DNA of 64,000 nt from Argyresthia goedartella (lineage: Eukaryota > Arthropoda > Insecta > Lepidoptera > Argyresthiidae), in assembly GCA_949825045.1 (NCBI GenBank), contig OX463818.1, forward strand, positions 31,946,906 through 32,010,905. The letters are read 5' to 3'. Shown here in pieces: positions 29,739 to 39,958 of this stretch. Position numbers and translations under genes: made by a program. The notes beneath the pieces are model-generated. The model was given only the letters and a program-made list of their open reading frames with translations. It did no database searches and was not told where the DNA came from. Every line of letters starts with the position of its first letter. The first letter of the stretch is position 1.

Positions 29739-31133
29739 TTAATCTACGGGCAGCCGAGACAACGTTGCTACCGCTCGTTTTAGTACCGAGCCTCCCACTA
29801 GAACCTCTGCAGACCGGGGGGTCCCGTCCCTGCCAGGGAACAAGTTAACAATGCGCCCCCTGCGCCAACGCAGTGGCGGTAGGTTAGCATCCTTAACCAG
29901 AACGAGGTCACCAACACTAGAGGGGCTGGTTTTGTCAGTCCACTTAAGGCGCTGTTGTAAGATATGCAGATACTCGAGCGACCAACGCTTCCAGAAATTC
30001 TGAGTAAACTGCTGCAACATCTGATACCCTGACAACCGATACAATTTCACTCCCTCGAAGGGGTGCTCGGGCAACGCGTTAAGTGGCTGTCCTATCAAGA
30101 AATGGCCTGGGGTCAGAGCCTCCAGGTCATTTGGATCCGAGCTGAGCGGACACAACGGTCGCGAATTGAGAACGGCCTCGATCTTACAAAATAATGTCGC
30201 GAGCTCCTCAAAAGTCAGCGCGGTCTGACCTACTATACGCCCTAAGTGCGTCTTCGCTGACTTAACTACGGCCTCAAAAATCCCACCCCAGTGGGGGCAA
30301 CTCGGTGGGCTGAAGGTCCACTGTATACCCCGACGGGAGAGGGCCGTTCCAATATCCACTTTATTTACATTCAAAAAGTTGACTATCTCTCGTAAGCATC
30401 GTTCCGCACCGATGTAGTTAGTGCCGTTATCAGAGCGGATCAAAGTTGGAAGTCCCCTTCGAGAAACAAACCTATCCAAACAAGCAATGAAAGCCTCTGT
30501 CGAGAGATCAGCCACGAGCTCGAGTTCAGGAGCCCGACATCCCCTGGATGCACAATCAGACGGGTTCAATTCTCCTGGTACATGTCTCCAGGTCAGTGGG
30601 ACCTCAGACGACACAATCTGGGAGACACGGTTCGCAACAAAAACCTCTAAGGTATGGACCGAAGCCTTCAGCCAGCACAAAACAATCTGGCTGTCCGTCC
30701 ACGCGTACACCGTATCCTCCAAAACCACTGACCCACGCAACACTGTTAGAGTGTGATTCAAAAGTTTGGTCAAAAGAGCAGCCCCGGACAGTTCCAGTTT
30801 TGGAGTCGTCATCCTTGTCCGAATAGGCGCTACCTTGCTTTTTGCCAAAACCAAACGCACGTCGACCTCCCCGGTGGAGGTGACGGTTCGCAAATAAACC
30901 GCTGCCGCAAACCCTCGTTCAGAGGCATCACAAAACCCGTGAAGGGTTGCCCTGTAATCCCCAGCAGGGACCAATTTCCTCGGCAGCGATACATTATTTA
31001 TATTGAGGCCCAACCATTTCGCTAAATCGTTCGATACAATGCAGCCCTGAGCTCCAGAATCTAATAGGGCGCGAACGTATGTTGGGTTGCCCGCCAAATC
31101 CCAAACAAGCACAGAGGCGATCGGTAACACCAC
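29739..31133 (-). CDS. BEL-2 truncated Pol: protease / RNase H / partial integrase fusion
   Basis: A 464-residue open frame. Protease active site ALLDSGAQGC (Asp about 25). Near residue 45-50 the protease passes directly into RNase H (LHGFCDASERGFAAAVYL, WTDSQIVLCWLKA). Near residue 203 RNase H passes directly into the integrase core (ADLSTEAFIACLDRF; IRSDNGTNY, second catalytic Asp; GGIFEAVVKS, Glu), then the BEL-type C-terminal domain (WKRWSLEYLHIL, RWRRGRIVNL). RT, the integrase zinc domain and the first catalytic Asp are missing relative to BEL-1. Both joins keep the frame. Upstream it is in the same frame as gag across a TAG. Confidence 0.8.
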   Translation of the reverse strand: MVLPIASVLVWDLAGNPTYVRALLDSGAQGCIVSNDLAKWLGLNINNVSLPRKLVPAGDYRATLHGFCDASERGFAAAVYLRTVTSTGEVDVRLVLAKSKVAPIRTRMTTPKLELSGAALLTKLLNHTLTVLRGSVVLEDTVYAWTDSQIVLCWLKASVHTLEVFVANRVSQIVSSEVPLTWRHVPGELNPSDCASRGCRAPELELVADLSTEAFIACLDRFVSRRGLPTLIRSDNGTNYIGAERCLREIVNFLNVNKVDIGTALSRRGIQWTFSPPSCPHWGGIFEAVVKSAKTHLGRIVGQTALTFEELATLFCKIEAVLNSRPLCPLSSDPNDLEALTPGHFLIGQPLNALPEHPFEGVKLYRLSGYQMLQQFTQNFWKRWSLEYLHILQQRLKWTDKTSPSSVGDLVLVKDANLPPLRWRRGRIVNLFPGRDGTPRSAEVLVGGSVLKRAVATLSRLPVD

Positions 31134-31175
31134 CGTCTCCGGTTGGGGGTCAACAAATTGTTGGGCCGCAAATTC

Positions 31176-33197
31176 CTAGCGAGGGCCCCCGGGGCCCCAC
31201 TGTGCCTGTAACCGATCAGGTAGGCAGCTATACGCCAGCGGGTCCCATTGTACAAATGGCCCACGCGCCGGTTCCATTGCCACCCTACGACGCCCCCCGA
31301 AGGGTTGTGGGCGTGAATTCAACCGCGGCCGCTCCATGAGCGGGGGGGACATCACATGCGACCGACGAGGACGAGGCGACGAGCGGGGCGACAACTGAGG
31401 CGGCGTCCGAACCGCACCCGCATAGCTCGAAGTTGTCCCATGCCACCCGCCCGTTACGGCCTGCTCAACATACCCAATGTCCCGCTGAGTCGGATGCTGA
31501 GTCGCAACCGAAAACTCAGGGCCCCCCATGTGATGACCCTGAGTGCGGCCCTGCACCCCTGGGTGGCTGCGTGCTTGTGGCCCCATTGCCCGCTGAGTCG
31601 GATGCTGAGTCGCAACCGAAAACTCAGGGCCCCCCATGTGATGACCCTGAGTGCGGCCCTGCACCCTTGGGTGGCTGCGCGCTTGTGGCCCCATTGCCCG
31701 CTGAGTCGGATGCTGAGTCGCAACCGAAAACTCAGGGCCCCCCATGTGATGACCCTGAGTGCGGCCCCGCACCCTAGTACTACCCTGTGCACGTGGGGAC
31801 GCTGGCCCCTGAGTTGCGCTCCAAGTCGCAAACAAATTCTCAGGGCCCCATTCCGTATCACCCTGGGTACGGCCCTGTGGACGTGGGGACGTTGGCTCCT
31901 GAGTTGCGCTCCAAGTCGCAAACAAATTCTCAGGGCCCCATGCCGTGTCACCCTGGGTACGGCCCTGTGGTGGCTGTTGGCCGGACCGGTTCATGCACAA
32001 CAGATTGTTGTGGGCCCCACCACAATATCCGCACAATTTAGTGCGCGTGCAGTCCCTAGCCATGTGTGGCCCGAGGCACAGGAAACACCAGCTCCGCTGC
32101 TTGGCCATCCGGCGCCGTCCCTCAACCCTAAGTTCCCCGAACTTATTGCAATCGGCCACAGCATGGCCAATCTGCCTACAACATGGGCAGGTCTCACTAT
32201 GTGGTGTCAATGCACTCACAGTCCCATACGACTGCCGGTTGGTGCGGTCCTTCCTCGTCGGAGGGCCCCTACTCACAGCGCTCCCGGCAGCTCTCTGTGG
32301 CTCCGAAGGATGGGTGGCCGTCAACCCCAAATTCTCTGCCCGTCGAGCCTCCTCTTCCAAAAATCCGACCAAGTCGGAGAAGGCGGGCAGGTCCTCGGCC
32401 GACCTCCCGTGAGACTGTTCGAAACGAGTCTGCACGTCAGCGGGTAGGCGGGAAAGTACAATGTACAGCAATAGGTACGACCATTCACCAACCGGAAGTC
32501 CAAGAATCTCTAGGGCCTTGGTGACGGACAACAACGGGTTCAAAACCTCCGTCTGTATGGCCCCGACCTTGTTCACAACCGGGATACTAAACAAACGGTT
32601 CAGTTGGGCATCGGCCAACCTCCGTTTGTTGTGGTAACGTCTGACCAGCAATTGCCTGGCCGTTTCATAGTTACCCTCCGTAACTGTCAAATGAGCGACC
32701 AGCTCCCTGGGCTCACCCCTCAATGCTGCCACCAGCTGAGCCATTTTGACAGACTTGGTAATGTCCGATCGCATGTGCACCAAACTGTCGAACAGATTGA
32801 TGAAGCTCATCCATTCACCGGACACTCCGTCAAAAGTAGGCATAGTTATAACGGGTAACCTGGTCCCCGATCCCTGATGCGGCAGAGGCGCCCCAATGTC
32901 ACCACCATGGCTGGACTCGCGCTGCCTACGTATGTCCGCAGCCCTCTGCGTGATAGCAGCCGCCATCTCCATACACTGGTCGACATCCCCTAGCAACCGT
33001 GACAGCCTGTCAGGTGCGCAACCATCAACTGCTTCCGCCTGCGCGGACAATTCGAGCACCCTGTTGTAGCGTTCCTTAACGTCCATAGACCGCTCCAACA
33101 CCACATCATGCCTATCTAAACGGTCTATCAGACCGTGTGCGGAGGAAAACCATCTGAGCTCCTTAGAAACACCCTTCTGTATTTCAGACAACGACAT
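31176..33197 (-). CDS. gag: BEL-2 Gag with CCHC knuckles and tandem peptide repeats
   Basis: A 673-residue open frame from ATG 33197. Residues about 110-300 form the BEL capsid-like region (MPTFDGVSGEWMSFINLFDS, YHNKRRLADAQLNRLFSIP). Cys/His knuckles follow from about residue 336 (CPCCRQIGHAVADC, CFLCLGPHMARDC, CGYCGGAHNNLLC). Beyond them lie two copies of a 30-residue and three copies of a 36-residue repeat, then an Arg/Pro-rich tail. The stop TAG at 31176-31178 is followed in the same frame by about 14 codons leading into the protease frame. Confidence 0.8.
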   Translation of the reverse strand: MSLSEIQKGVSKELRWFSSAHGLIDRLDRHDVVLERSMDVKERYNRVLELSAQAEAVDGCAPDRLSRLLGDVDQCMEMAAAITQRAADIRRQRESSHGGDIGAPLPHQGSGTRLPVITMPTFDGVSGEWMSFINLFDSLVHMRSDITKSVKMAQLVAALRGEPRELVAHLTVTEGNYETARQLLVRRYHNKRRLADAQLNRLFSIPVVNKVGAIQTEVLNPLLSVTKALEILGLPVGEWSYLLLYIVLSRLPADVQTRFEQSHGRSAEDLPAFSDLVGFLEEEARRAENLGLTATHPSEPQRAAGSAVSRGPPTRKDRTNRQSYGTVSALTPHSETCPCCRQIGHAVADCNKFGELRVEGRRRMAKQRSWCFLCLGPHMARDCTRTKLCGYCGGAHNNLLCMNRSGQQPPQGRTQGDTAWGPENLFATWSATQEPTSPRPQGRTQGDTEWGPENLFATWSATQGPASPRAQGSTRVRGRTQGHHMGGPEFSVATQHPTQRAMGPQARSHPRVQGRTQGHHMGGPEFSVATQHPTQRAMGPQARSHPGVQGRTQGHHMGGPEFSVATQHPTQRDIGYVEQAVTGGWHGTTSSYAGAVRTPPQLSPRSSPRPRRSHVMSPPLMERPRLNSRPQPFGGRRRVAMEPARGPFVQWDPLAYSCLPDRLQAQWGPGGPR
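31481..31990 (-). repeat. Tandem repeats in BEL-2 gag (108 bp x3 and 90 bp x2)
   Basis: On the plus strand CCCGCTGAGTCGGATGCTG recurs at 31481, 31589 and 31697, exactly 108 bp apart, with near-identical units. CCTGAGTTGCGCTCC recurs at 31808 and 31898, 90 bp apart. Both periods are multiples of three and encode GRTQGHHMGGPEFS- and GRTQGDTEWGPENL-type peptides. BEL-1 gag lacks these arrays. Confidence 0.85.
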
Positions 33198-33796
33198 GAT
33201 CGGAACGATACTTACTCACAATTTGCAGTAACTCAATTATATTGGACCCTCCAGTCTACAACACAAACGAGGGAACCCTAATCTATAACTTAAACAATGC
33301 TGATTTCCCCAAACAATAGAAACCGAGTTTTATATCTACACAAATTCTGTAAACAACAATTTAGTTTCCCTATATCATATAACACACACAGATAGTCAAT
33401 ATTAGTTCAAGTTATAAATTGCTATAAACTGAAAACAATGTCCAAACATTCATTAGCATTACTAGACCACTAATAGATTGACTATGCAAACTTCAAACTG
33501 CAAACATGATATGACTTCAATGCAAATTTCAATTCACCTACAATGTACCTGTAATGTAATTACTATTCTGAGTCACATCTCAGTACAACTGGTCATTTAG
33601 GGAAAACTGTTATATCTGTCTGTCTACTACCAGCAATAGACTTATAGCTTACAACACTACCAATCTATGTGGATACAGGAACGATACCAAGTTAGCTAAT
33701 AACCGCCTATACCTACAGATTGATAGTCCCAAATCGTGGGTTCCTGGAGCCCTTGACGGCTGCAAATCTCAGGAAACCACGCTCTTGCTACCAAAA
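33198..33796 (-). other. BEL-2 5' leader with primer-binding site
   Basis: About 600 bases without a gene, AT-rich. Next to the 5' LTR the minus strand reads TTTTGGTAGCAAGAGCGTGG, a TGG-type primer site sharing TTTTGGTAGCA with BEL-1. Confidence 0.6.
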
Positions 33797-34298
33797 TGTT
33801 CAGGCCTCTCGGCACCCGATGACCTCGCAGGGGCCCATAGCTACGAGGTAGCGTAGCGATCAGATGCCAAGAAGCAAAAACGTCGGCGATTCACCGAGCT
33901 AAAGTAAATAGATTCTATCTGACCTGGTCTGTGCTTCGTTCCCGTCAAACTCCTGTCTCTCTGCAAGGCCTGGGTGCACCCTAGGTTCTTCTTGGTAGAC
34001 AGGTTCTTCAGCCAACCAGGTATGGCTGGCAGGCCAGCTTCGACGCGCACAGTGTTACGTAAATACGAACTTTATCTGGTTCGGAGAACCACAATACACT
34101 CAGCTATAAGACAATCCTGAGGGGAGCCCGAATACGATTCCAGATGGCTTACGATTTAATTCAATGCCCTATACCAATACGCGTTCCATCGCGAGGGCTT
34201 TTCGTCTGTCAGTCAAAAACTGCCAGGTTGGCCGCAACTTCAAATTCAAAAATGGCCGTTCCGGAACCATAGATCGAGTATCGATTCTGAATCGAACA
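33797..34298 (-). repeat. BEL-2 LTR (5' LTR on the minus strand)
   Basis: 502 bp, same length as 29205-29706, about four substitutions between them. The outer CTACC at 34299-34303 completes the target-site duplication. Confidence 0.9.
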
Positions 34299-34303
34299 CT
34301 ACC

Positions 34304-34708
34304 ATTGTTATTATGGTAGGAAACCACTCAAACATTAGTCGGAGTGCATTAGATACCGGTATAGATTTACTGCTCAATTTATATAATAAGACGAAGTGCA
34401 AGTTTATTCTCTGTAACTTTCCTTATTGTTCTAATTTATCGGGGAAACAAAATAAAAGTGTACATAGAATGAACATGCATCTATACAATATAACGTGTCA
34501 TCATAGTGATGCTATTTTATATTTCGACATGAATAATTTTATTCATAACTTTACTTTGACTCAGGATACTATGTACCTGTCTCATAAAACAAAAAAACGA
34601 GTAGCTACATTGTTAGCGTATAATATATGCGACACAGTTGTAAATACTATAACGCAGTCGCCTTCAGTTTTAGTTAGTATTAGTACTAATAGTAGTGTTT
34701 TAAACTAG
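34304..34708 (+). pseudogene. LINE-A ORF1, C-terminal SGNH-esterase-like domain
   Basis: The frame continues from 29204: MVGNHSNISR holds the G-x-N block of the SGNH fold. Further on LTQDTMYLSHKTKKRVA has the late Asp-x-x-His-type catalytic block (DTMYLSHKTK). It ends at the TAG at 34706-34708. A lipase or esterase-like domain in ORF1 is known for CR1-like LINEs, with a proposed role in membrane or lipid interaction. The 5' part of the gene carries stops, so this copy is dead. Confidence 0.6.
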
Positions 34709-34780
34709 ATAGTTCGACAAAAGAGGACCCCTCAAAACATAAAAATTTAACAAAATAAGCAGGGGTTTTCTGGCAACCAA

Positions 34781-35520
34781 ATGAAAAATACTAGGACAAA
34801 GGGTAAGCCCCACTTAAATATTTCCCATCAAAACATGCAGGGGCTTCCTGGCAAAGAACTTGTATTAGAATTATTTCTTAATCATTCAGACACCGATGTT
34901 ATTTGTATTACAGAACACTGGTTAAAGGAAAATATGATGTCTTTTAACATAAATAATTACAAAATTGTCAGTTGTTACAATAGAAAGACTGCTGATAGAG
35001 GTGGTTCTTTAATCTTAGTAAAAAATAATATTAAGGTGAAACAACGGAAAGATATTCTTGCACTTACTGTAGAAAGACAAATAGAGGTATCCTGTGTTGA
35101 GTTGGATAGCCATATTATTGTATGTGTCTACAGACCTCCGAGAGATGAAAACGGCCATGGTGATTTTGAAATGTTCGAGAAAATTATGGAGGATGCCCTC
35201 ATTAAACTTTGTAATAGCAGAAAAAAGTTAATTATTTGTGACGATTTTAATGTAGATTTGCTTTTAGATACAACATTGAAACAACGATTAATAACTCTGT
35301 TCAAATAATTTAATTTATGTCATATATTTCTAGAGCCGACTAGAACTACAGTTACCAGCCAAACTTGCTTAGATAACGTTTTTTGTGACTGTGCATTCAC
35401 AAGTAAAAATGGATTAACTGCTTACCCTCCGATCACAGTGGTCAAACAGAAACAATTCCAATTGCCAGTAAAAATAGGACTGATCCATAATTTTATAGGC
35501 CTATTACATCCCATAGACTA
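34781..35520 (+). pseudogene. LINE-A ORF2, endonuclease domain
   Basis: ORF2 starts 70 bases after ORF1 at ATG 34781. It reads LNISHQNMQGL, VICITEHWLKE, VCVYRPPRDEN and LIICDDFNVDLLL (usually GDFN), APE endonuclease blocks with Asn, Glu and Asp. A stop at 35306-35308 (TAA) and a frame change near 35420 follow; past these LPSDHSGQTE gives the catalytic Asp-His block. Confidence 0.75.
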
Positions 35521-35879
35521 GAGACGTATATGAAAAAGTTAGATATAAATTTGCCAGTACCGGATTTTGATGAACAGAACCCAAACAAAATCTACTCAGA
35601 CTTCTTCAACATTATTCAGACAGAATTCAATAAAGTTTTTAAATTAAAGAAAGTCAGTGACTACAACGATAAATCTAAATTTAATGACTGGGCAACGTTT
35701 GGAATTCGTAAAAGTAGAGTTATCTTATATGACCTTTATGAACAAAAAACCTATAACTTTGATCGAAAATTTCATGACTATGTTAACAAATATTCCAAAA
35801 CTTTTAAGTTGGTTTGTAGAACTGCAAAAACTTTACACATTAATAGAAAAATTCAAAATTCAAATAATAGAATGAAAAC
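35521..35879 (+). pseudogene. LINE-A ORF2, linker between endonuclease and RT
   Basis: From 35530 the frame reads DINLPVPDFDEQNPNKIYSD and on to a lysine-rich stretch ending NNRMKT at the BEL-1 border. This corresponds to the region between endonuclease and RT. It continues at 46719 with KIINRETGKV after BEL-1. The apparent open frame running on to 36003 has entered the BEL-1 LTR and is not meaningful. Confidence 0.65.
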
Positions 35880-36447
35880 TGTTTACTATTTATGCTTCGG
35901 AACGCATCGGTTTACGTTGCGCGGATCGATCGCGAGTAATCGGGACATCACTAGCGGAAACGGAACCGCAGCTGTCACTCGTACCAACGAGATGAAAAAT
36001 TAGAGGTTACTTTCTTGTCGTGAGAAAAAACATGTCTGCTCATGGCGTCGGGCCTTGAATGTATTTCAGTGTAACAATTGTCTAACACAGGTGTCGGGCC
36101 TGGTCGGAGTGTTAATCATAATAATCGTCGGGAAATAAGTAGATTCGCGTCAGTGATTCGTGTTGTGAAGGTTGAAGTTGTACGGTCCCCAACTCGTCGT
36201 ATTCGGACGGCGACTCCTCGTGTCGGCAAGCAACACGCCGGCGACAGCGTCGGGCAGCGAAACGAGTGAGATTCGGTTCCTCTCCTACCACACTTGTGCT
36301 CCTATGCCGTATTCCTGCCTCGAATCGAACTTTCGAATTCCGGTCTACGACGGCAAGGTAAAGTACCACTCACGATTCTCTCCCGTGCTGGCAAAAACCC
36401 AGCCCCTCATGATTCCACGCCGTTCGGTTGAGGCGTGGAATTAAACA
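35880..36447 (+). repeat. BEL-1 5' LTR
   Basis: 568 bp starting TGTTTACTATTTATGC and ending GTGGAATTAAACA. It is followed directly by TTTTGGTAGCAGGCGCGG, the primer-binding site shared in its first bases with BEL-2. Short open frames within it are not genes. Confidence 0.9.
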
Positions 36448-37562
36448 TTTTGGTAGCAGGCGCGGTTTCCTAGTAGGAAATCACCGATTCACGGACGGTT
36501 GTAGAAATACTGAAATACTGAAATACTGAAATACTCATTTATTCATAAATCATAATAATTTATATGTCAGACAGGAAATATGAGTTTTACAAAAAATGTC
36601 AAGTTAGTAAAAGATATTATTCTTTTACAATTATACTACACCTTATTATACAATAGTATAACATTCAAATAGGTATTATATCAATGTCAAGTAAATTAAA
36701 TTAATATTATTATGTCATGATACAATGATAAATCAATATACAATTTGTATGAAAATCTAGCTTAACGGACAGGGAATTACTTTCATATTCTGAAAGAATT
36801 CGTCAGTTGTATAGCATAGGGTTGTTTTTTTGCCAAATGGTAGTTGGGAGAAAAGAATATCTAAGATTGGCCGGCAATCAGTTGTGAGTGAGTCTGTGGT
36901 CGGTATACCACAATTAAAGTTAATTTTCGGTTAGTGAAAGTATAATTGTCAATTTAGTTAACAATTATTATAAATTTGTAGTCGGAAACTACTCGGTGTG
37001 CCTAAGAAACAGTCATTCGGTCGGACTATAGCATTGCAGTCGGGTTCCATAGCATTGCAGTGTTGTTTCGGATTACAGAGCAGGGTCAGGCTATTTAAGG
37101 GGTATTAAGCTGATTTTGCTGACCTCAGTAGAAGTGTGGGTCATATCGGAGGGACCACTTCTAGAAGGTTCCCGGCTACCTACATTATATTAAAAATAGC
37201 TTGGATTTCGGAATCCAGTGTGATTAGGGTGCTATATTGTTTAGGTTTATAGTCTCGGAGCCCACCACTTATTATTTTTTAATAAATTTTATTTTTTATT
37301 GTTTATATAACAAATTTTGGGTGTTATTTATTGTGCTTTATGGTGGCATTCTCTAATTGATTTAGAGTGTATATTTATAAGGTGTATGTCCACAGGGCGA
37401 CCATATTAAATATTGTTTAGGATTTAATTGTTTTAGTGGTTGCCTTGGTTTTGACAACTTAGTTTTAATTTCTGTGCCCAGCGCTGACGGGCAAGTGCTG
37501 GTCTCTGGCTGTGCTTAGTTCGGTAGTGAAGCATAGGACCAGAAACAATTGAATCGGTAACC
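36448..37562 (+). other. BEL-1 leader with a small AT-rich insert
   Basis: 1.1 kb without a gene. A fourfold GAAATACT repeat (about 36504-36536) followed by TCATTTATTCATAAATC and AT-rich sequence to about 36760 looks like the 3' end of a minus-strand LINE. Short GGTTGT occurrences lie on both sides but I cannot fix a duplication. The remainder is element leader leading to the Gag start. Confidence 0.45.
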
Positions 37563-39262
37563 ATGGCACCTTCGCCCTTGACGGTACTGCGGTATGGTGT
37601 CCGTGAGGAGATGAGATGGCTCGCCCATACTCACAAGTATGTGGAGCGACCTGACATGGACGATGTCCTGCTCAAGCGTGTGGAGGACGCAATGACGCGC
37701 GTCGGGAAGGTGTGTCGGCTGGCTGCGGAGGCTGAAGCCCTCGGGCTTACGGATGAGGCCTCGGTGGCTGCAGTGAAGCAGCTCTGCGCGGATGCTGACC
37801 AAGCGATGGAGTGCTTGGGCGACATAGAGCGTCGCGCGGAAAAAAATAAGCGGTCGCGACGGAATGACCGCGGGGAGGGTAGCGGAGACCCGCCCCCTAA
37901 GGGTGTTGTTGGACGGCTGCCACACCTGGAGATTCCGGCCTTCGGTGGGGCAATTGATGAGTGGCCGGAATTCATCAATTTATTCGACAGTCTAGTCCAC
38001 GGTCGAGACGACCTGGACAACGCCTACAAGTTGGCCCAACTATTGATGGCACTGCGGGGTGAACCGAAGGAGTTGGTCGGTCACCTAACGGTCACGGCGG
38101 GCAATTATGAGATTGCCCGGTCCATATTGTTTGACCGCTACCAACACAAACGGCGGTTGGTTGATGCGCAGCTGGGGAAGCTGTTTAGCATCCCAAGAGT
38201 AACCCGGGATGTTGACATCCGGGTACAGGTGCTCAACCCTGTGCTGGTGGCCACTAAGGCCCTTCAGAACCTTGGCTGCCGGTAGACCAATGGTCATATA
38301 TCGTATTGTATATGGTTTTGTCACGGTTGCCTGCAGCTGTTCAAAGTCGGTTTGAACAGCTGCATGGGGGCAGTAGCTCGGAACTGCCCACGCTCGTCCA
38401 ATTAACGGATTTTTTGGAGGGTGAATGCAGGCGATGCGACACATTAAATACGGAGGCCAGTGTGCAGCGCCAACCCGCGCGGATGCGGGAGGGGCCGCGC
38501 CCCCCGCCCCCACGGGGGGGTGGGCGGTCAAAAAAATTTGGCGTTTTGAATGCCGCGCCGTCGGGTGACGGCTGTGTGCACTGCGACAGTGCCGATCATG
38601 AAGTGACCAGTTGCGCCAACTTTAAGGCGCTCGGGGTAGCTGCCCGCAGGAAGGTAGTCTTCCGCCACCGATTGTGTTTCGGTTGTTTGGGGCCACACCC
38701 GCTGAGCGAGTGCTCACGCGCGTTCCCCTATGAGTGCTGTGGTGGCAAGCACTACATCGTGTTGTGCCTGAACCGGTCAGGCCCTTCGGACGGTCACCAG
38801 GGCCGGACTCAGGTTGGTCGGTCACAGGGCCCAACCAGGGCCGGACCCAGTCCCCCTCCGGGCAACGGGAGTCACCAACGGGGTGACTGGGGTACCCGCG
38901 GACGGGACCCCCCCCGAGGGGAAGGGGGCAGCGCGGGGGGTAACAGGCGGGATAGCCGGGGTTCGGTCGCCGCTGTCCAGGGTCAGCGAGGACTTCGGGC
39001 CGCTGGCTCACCGCGTGTTACGGGCGGGTGTCAGATGGCACCTATGAGTGGCGCGAAGGCTGGGAGCCCACCACCTTCTGCGCCACGCTGTCCGTCGCTC
39101 TGGGAGGCGAACAGGGAGGCGAACAGTCGGATGTCGCCCCCATTCCTAGAGCGCCCCAGGTTGGATCCGCTCTCCCCCCTCCATCCACGGTGGCCACCGG
39201 GCATCTTCTTCAATCTTGTGTGGCACGAGCACTATTGGACTCGGGGGCCCAGGGGTGCTTAG
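37563..39262 (+). pseudogene. gag: BEL-1 Gag, frameshifted
   Basis: ATG 37563 opens a 240-codon frame with IPAFGGAIDEWPEFINLFDS and YQHKRRLVDAQLGKLFSIP, matching the BEL-2 capsid region. A frame change near 38282 moves to 38306-39262 (MVLSRLPAAVQSRFEQLHGG). Knuckles follow: CVHCDSADHEVTSC, CFGCLGPHPLSEC and CCGGKHYIVLC. The late part (from about 39150) runs out of frame over the protease. No tandem peptide array like that of BEL-2 is present. Confidence 0.8.
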
Positions 39263-39348
39263 TCTCGTGCAACCTTGTAAGACGGTTGGGCATTTCGGTA
39301 AGGGAGTATCCACATTCCATTCGGGGAATTGGGAACACGGAAGTCGGT
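39190..39348 (+). pseudogene. BEL-1 protease start, cut by LINE-D
   Basis: The frame open at 39028-39360 contains RALLDSGAQGCLVSCNLVRR, the active-site region of the BEL protease, and stops at the LINE-D insertion. The codons before about 39190 are a shadow of Gag. The protease resumes at 42475. Confidence 0.7.
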
Positions 39349-39355
39349 TCCGTTA

Positions 39356-39958
39356 GATAGATAGATAGATAGATAAATTCATTTATTCACTGAAAAGGTA
39401 CACACACAGACACATAATAAAAAGAAATACAAAATAGAATAAAACCTGGAAGAACATAACACAAAACAATTTACAAATAAATAATCATTTTCACTATGTG
39501 GTATTGTGAATGTACCGCGACAATGAAATGGCCCTGACTCAGCAATGTCACAGACGAATCTGTGACGCTGGTATTCTGCCAGGGCCAAATACGGACGAGA
39601 CAACAGTATGCACGAGTACACATTAAAATATACATTAGTATTAATTATTAATATAAAATTCCATTTATGACCAAAATGGAAACATAATAAAATATAACAA
39701 ATAATTACATTGAAATTGAAATTGCATAAAGAGTGATTTAAAAAAAAATTAATTAGATGGGATGTCAGTATTATGATTATTTGGATATTTTAATTGGGAA
39801 ATTTAAAAATTGAGAATTAGTAATACAAATTAAATAGTCATTACTACACAAAATATTTTAAATTGGGAAGTAAGTGATGTGAAAATAAAGGTGGGTAGCA
39901 GAATAAATAAATTAAAAAAACAAAAATACAAAAACACAATAAAAATCAGTACTGTATG
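39356..39958 (-). other. LINE-D 3' UTR and (TATC)n tail
   Basis: An AT-rich non-coding stretch between the ORF2 stop and the insertion point. The GATA microsatellite at 39356-39376 is the element tail. A minus-strand open frame at 39379-39621 lacks similarity and is taken as chance. Confidence 0.6.

Larger units (their letters stand above)
29205..34298 (-). mobile_element. BEL-2: RT-less BEL/Pao element with near-identical LTRs
   Basis: Two 502-bp LTRs (TGTTC...GAACA) and a perfect 5-bp duplication CTACC (29200-29204 and 34299-34303). By eye the LTRs differ at about four positions. The internal part has an open gag frame (673 codons), an in-frame TAG and a 464-codon pol frame. Two in-frame deletions, judged against BEL-1, removed RT, the integrase zinc domain and the first part of the integrase core. 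It is therefore non-autonomous. It interrupts the LINE-A esterase domain. Confidence 0.85.

Noticed and set aside
31481..31990. CRISPR-like repeat array
   Set aside because: Units are contiguous without unique spacers and lie inside a retrotransposon gag gene of a eukaryote.
31356..32447. 363-codon plus-strand frame with repeated peptides
   Set aside because: It is the antisense of the BEL-2 gag repeats; periods divisible by three keep several frames open.
35530..36003. 157-codon frame as a single gene
   Set aside because: Only the part up to 35879 is LINE-A; the rest is BEL-1 LTR sequence.
39356..39376. Independent GATA microsatellite
   Set aside because: It lies exactly between the TCCGTTA duplication and the LINE-D 3' UTR, so it is the LINE tail.
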